Shown here piece by piece: positions 6,164-7,542 of a DNA stretch of 7,542 nt (positions within the stretch are counted from its first letter, which is position 1; each line of letters starts with the position of its first letter). A program made the translations under genes and the position numbers. The stretch covers positions 1-7,542 of the forward strand of contig JAGBFZ010000081.1 in the NCBI GenBank assembly GCA_018110855.1, read 5' to 3'. Source of the DNA: Oscillospiraceae bacterium. GTDB taxonomy: Bacteria; Bacillota; Clostridia; Oscillospirales; Ruminococcaceae. The notes under the pieces are model-generated. The model searched no databases, was not told the origin of the DNA, and saw only the letters and a program-made list of their open reading frames with translations.

Positions 6164-7542
6164 ATGAATAACACCCACAAGCCCGAGGTACTTGCTCCCG
6201 CAGGCAGTCTCGAAAGCATATATGCCGCAGTCAGGTGCGGCGCTGACGGCATTTACGCAGGCGGAAAGCTTTTTTCCGCCAGAGCAAACGCCGTCAATTT
6301 TTCCCATGAGGAGCTGAAAGCCGCTGCGGAATACTGTCATCTTCATGGAGTCAGGCTATATCGTGCCATGAACACTGTTATTTTCGACGGCGAGGCGGAG
6401 GATTTTGTAAACGAGGTGAAATTCTGCGCTGAGATAGGCATTGACGGGCTGATTATCCAAGATATGGGCGCTGCATATCTTGCGGAAATGGCAGTTCCTC
6501 ATATGCCCCGTCACGGCTCCACTCAGATCACCGTTCATACCCCTCTCGGGGCTATGGCGGCAAAAAAAGCAGGCTTTTGCAGGATAGTTCCTGCAAGAGA
6601 GCTTTCACTTGATGATATCCGCAGGATATGCGATACGGGCATGGAGACGGAGGTTTTCGTTCATGGGGCGCAGTGTATGTGCCTTTCGGGGCAATGCTAC
6701 ATGAGCGCTCTTATCGGTTCGAGAAGCGCTAACAGGGGGCAGTGCGCTCAGGCGTGCAGATTGCCCTTTTCCGCAGACAGGAAAAAGGATGAATATTACG
6801 CTTTGTCTCTCAAGGATATGTCCCTTGTGAGCCATATTGATGAGCTTATCCATGCAGGCTGCGCTTCATTTAAAATAGAAGGACGAATGAAGCGTCCCGA
6901 ATATGTGGCGGCGGCGGTGACTGCTGTTCGCCATGCTGCTGACGGCGAGGGTGATATTTCCGAGGATATGGAGCGGCTTGAGGCGGTTTTCTCCCGCAGC
7001 GGCTTTACTGACGGGTATTTAACGGGCAAAACGGGCAGGGATATGTTCGGGTACAGGCGGAAGGAGGACGTTGTTTCCGCCGACAAGGTGCTGCCAAGTC
7101 TCGCTGCATTATACAAGGACGAAATAAAAAGCGGCAGGATATGCTTTTCCTTTGCTGCAAAGTCGGGCGAGCCTGTTTCTCTCGGATTTTCCTCGGGGGA
7201 GATATGCGACATTATAAAGGGTGCCGTTCCCGAGACTGCCGTTAACAGAAGCCTTACTGCGGAGGATGTGAAGAGGCAGCTTTCAAAGCTGGGCGGCACT
7301 TCCTTTGAGTGCGGTGAGATATGCTGCGAAATTGACGATGGCATCACTATCCCCGCTTCGGAGCTTAACAGGCTCAGAAGAGAGGCTGTTTCCGAATGTG
7401 AAAGGCTCACCGTTTTACGGAACACTCCCCGTTATGCGATAACAGACTATTTTCCCGAAAAGCCTGTTCCCATGGGCTGTACCGATCATCCTGCCATAAG
7501 GATAATTTCAACAAACGAAGATACTATTCGCATGGCGGCTGA
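6164..7542 (+). CDS. U32-family protein (peptidase U32 / RlhA-like), N-terminal part, open at window end
   Basis: U32 proteins were named as peptidases (PrtC), but characterised members such as RlhA and TrhP hydroxylate rRNA or tRNA pyrimidines. The first 459 residues are present; no stop occurs before the window end. The N-terminus EVLAPAGSLESIYAAVRCGADGIYAGG (8-34, TIM-barrel start) is typical, as are LIIQDMG (96-102), the signature ExFxxGAxCxxxxGQCYMS (163-181), NRGQCAQACRLPF (190-202) and SFKIEGRMK (235-243). C171, C178, C194 and C198 are plausible Fe-S ligands by analogy with UbiU/UbiV. The region after 300 may be the DUF3656-type part seen in RlhA-like proteins. Q170 replaces the usual hydrophobic residue of the U32 signature. 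The start is fixed by an in-frame TAA (the zapA stop) three codons upstream. The ribosome binding site AAAAGG (6146-6151) lies within the end of zapA, 12 bases away. The exact substrate cannot be told. Confidence 0.92.
   Translation, partial: MNNTHKPEVLAPAGSLESIYAAVRCGADGIYAGGKLFSARANAVNFSHEELKAAAEYCHLHGVRLYRAMNTVIFDGEAEDFVNEVKFCAEIGIDGLIIQDMGAAYLAEMAVPHMPRHGSTQITVHTPLGAMAAKKAGFCRIVPARELSLDDIRRICDTGMETEVFVHGAQCMCLSGQCYMSALIGSRSANRGQCAQACRLPFSADRKKDEYYALSLKDMSLVSHIDELIHAGCASFKIEGRMKRPEYVAAAVTAVRHAADGEGDISEDMERLEAVFSRSGFTDGYLTGKTGRDMFGYRRKEDVVSADKVLPSLAALYKDEIKSGRICFSFAAKSGEPVSLGFSSGEICDIIKGAVPETAVNRSLTAEDVKRQLSKLGGTSFECGEICCEIDDGITIPASELNRLRREAVSECERLTVLRNTPRYAITDYFPEKPVPMGCTDHPAIRIISTNEDTIRMAA

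Noticed and set aside
6796..7425. 209-codon minus-strand ORF opposite the U32 gene.
   Set aside because: Serine-rich antisense shadow of a clear U32-family reading frame; no motifs or ribosome binding site.

Overview
The window looks like chromosome from an anaerobic, potentially spore-forming Firmicute, most likely a Ruminococcus-type member of the Oscillospiraceae. This is an inference. It rests on a SpoIIE phosphatase, AGGAGG-like ribosome binding sites, consensus sigma-A promoters, a clostridial-style GlgB/GlgC pair, roughly balanced base composition, and a zapA gene followed by a U32-family gene. No RNA genes, CRISPR arrays, insertion sequences or phage genes are visible.

Minus strand, read right to left: spoIIE (4882-2555) encodes a polytopic membrane PP2C phosphatase that in sporulating bacteria releases sigma-F. 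After a 213-bp gap comes glgB (2341-185), the glycogen branching enzyme, and then 32 bp later the first 50 codons of glgC (152-1, leaving the window), ADP-glucose pyrophosphorylase. glgB and glgC look co-transcribed. Their likely promoter is an extended -10 sigma-A promoter (2409-2437) with a perfect 17-bp palindrome just upstream (2444-2460). GlgB carries an unusual lysine/alanine-rich, histone-H1-like C-terminal tail of about 80 residues.

Divergent control region (4883-5365): 483 bp separate spoIIE from the plus-strand genes. It holds a perfect-consensus sigma-A promoter (TTGACA-17-TATAAT, 5098-5126), a second good promoter (5296-5324) just ahead of zapA, a structured segment between them, and tandem GGTCGGG heptamers one helical turn apart inside an inverted repeat (5046-5079).

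Plus strand: zapA (5366-6157) has a ZapA domain and coiled coil like the FtsZ-ring protein, extended by a long acidic tail containing a hexapeptide repeat and ending in a basic cluster. Six bases later starts a U32-family (RlhA/PrtC-like) gene (6164 to beyond 7542), open to the window end.

Nothing here is clearly a new multi-gene system. The points most worth a second look are the tails on GlgB and ZapA, the strong promoter with a structured leader before zapA, the palindrome upstream of glgB, and the divergent pairing of two genes whose families both act at the FtsZ ring.
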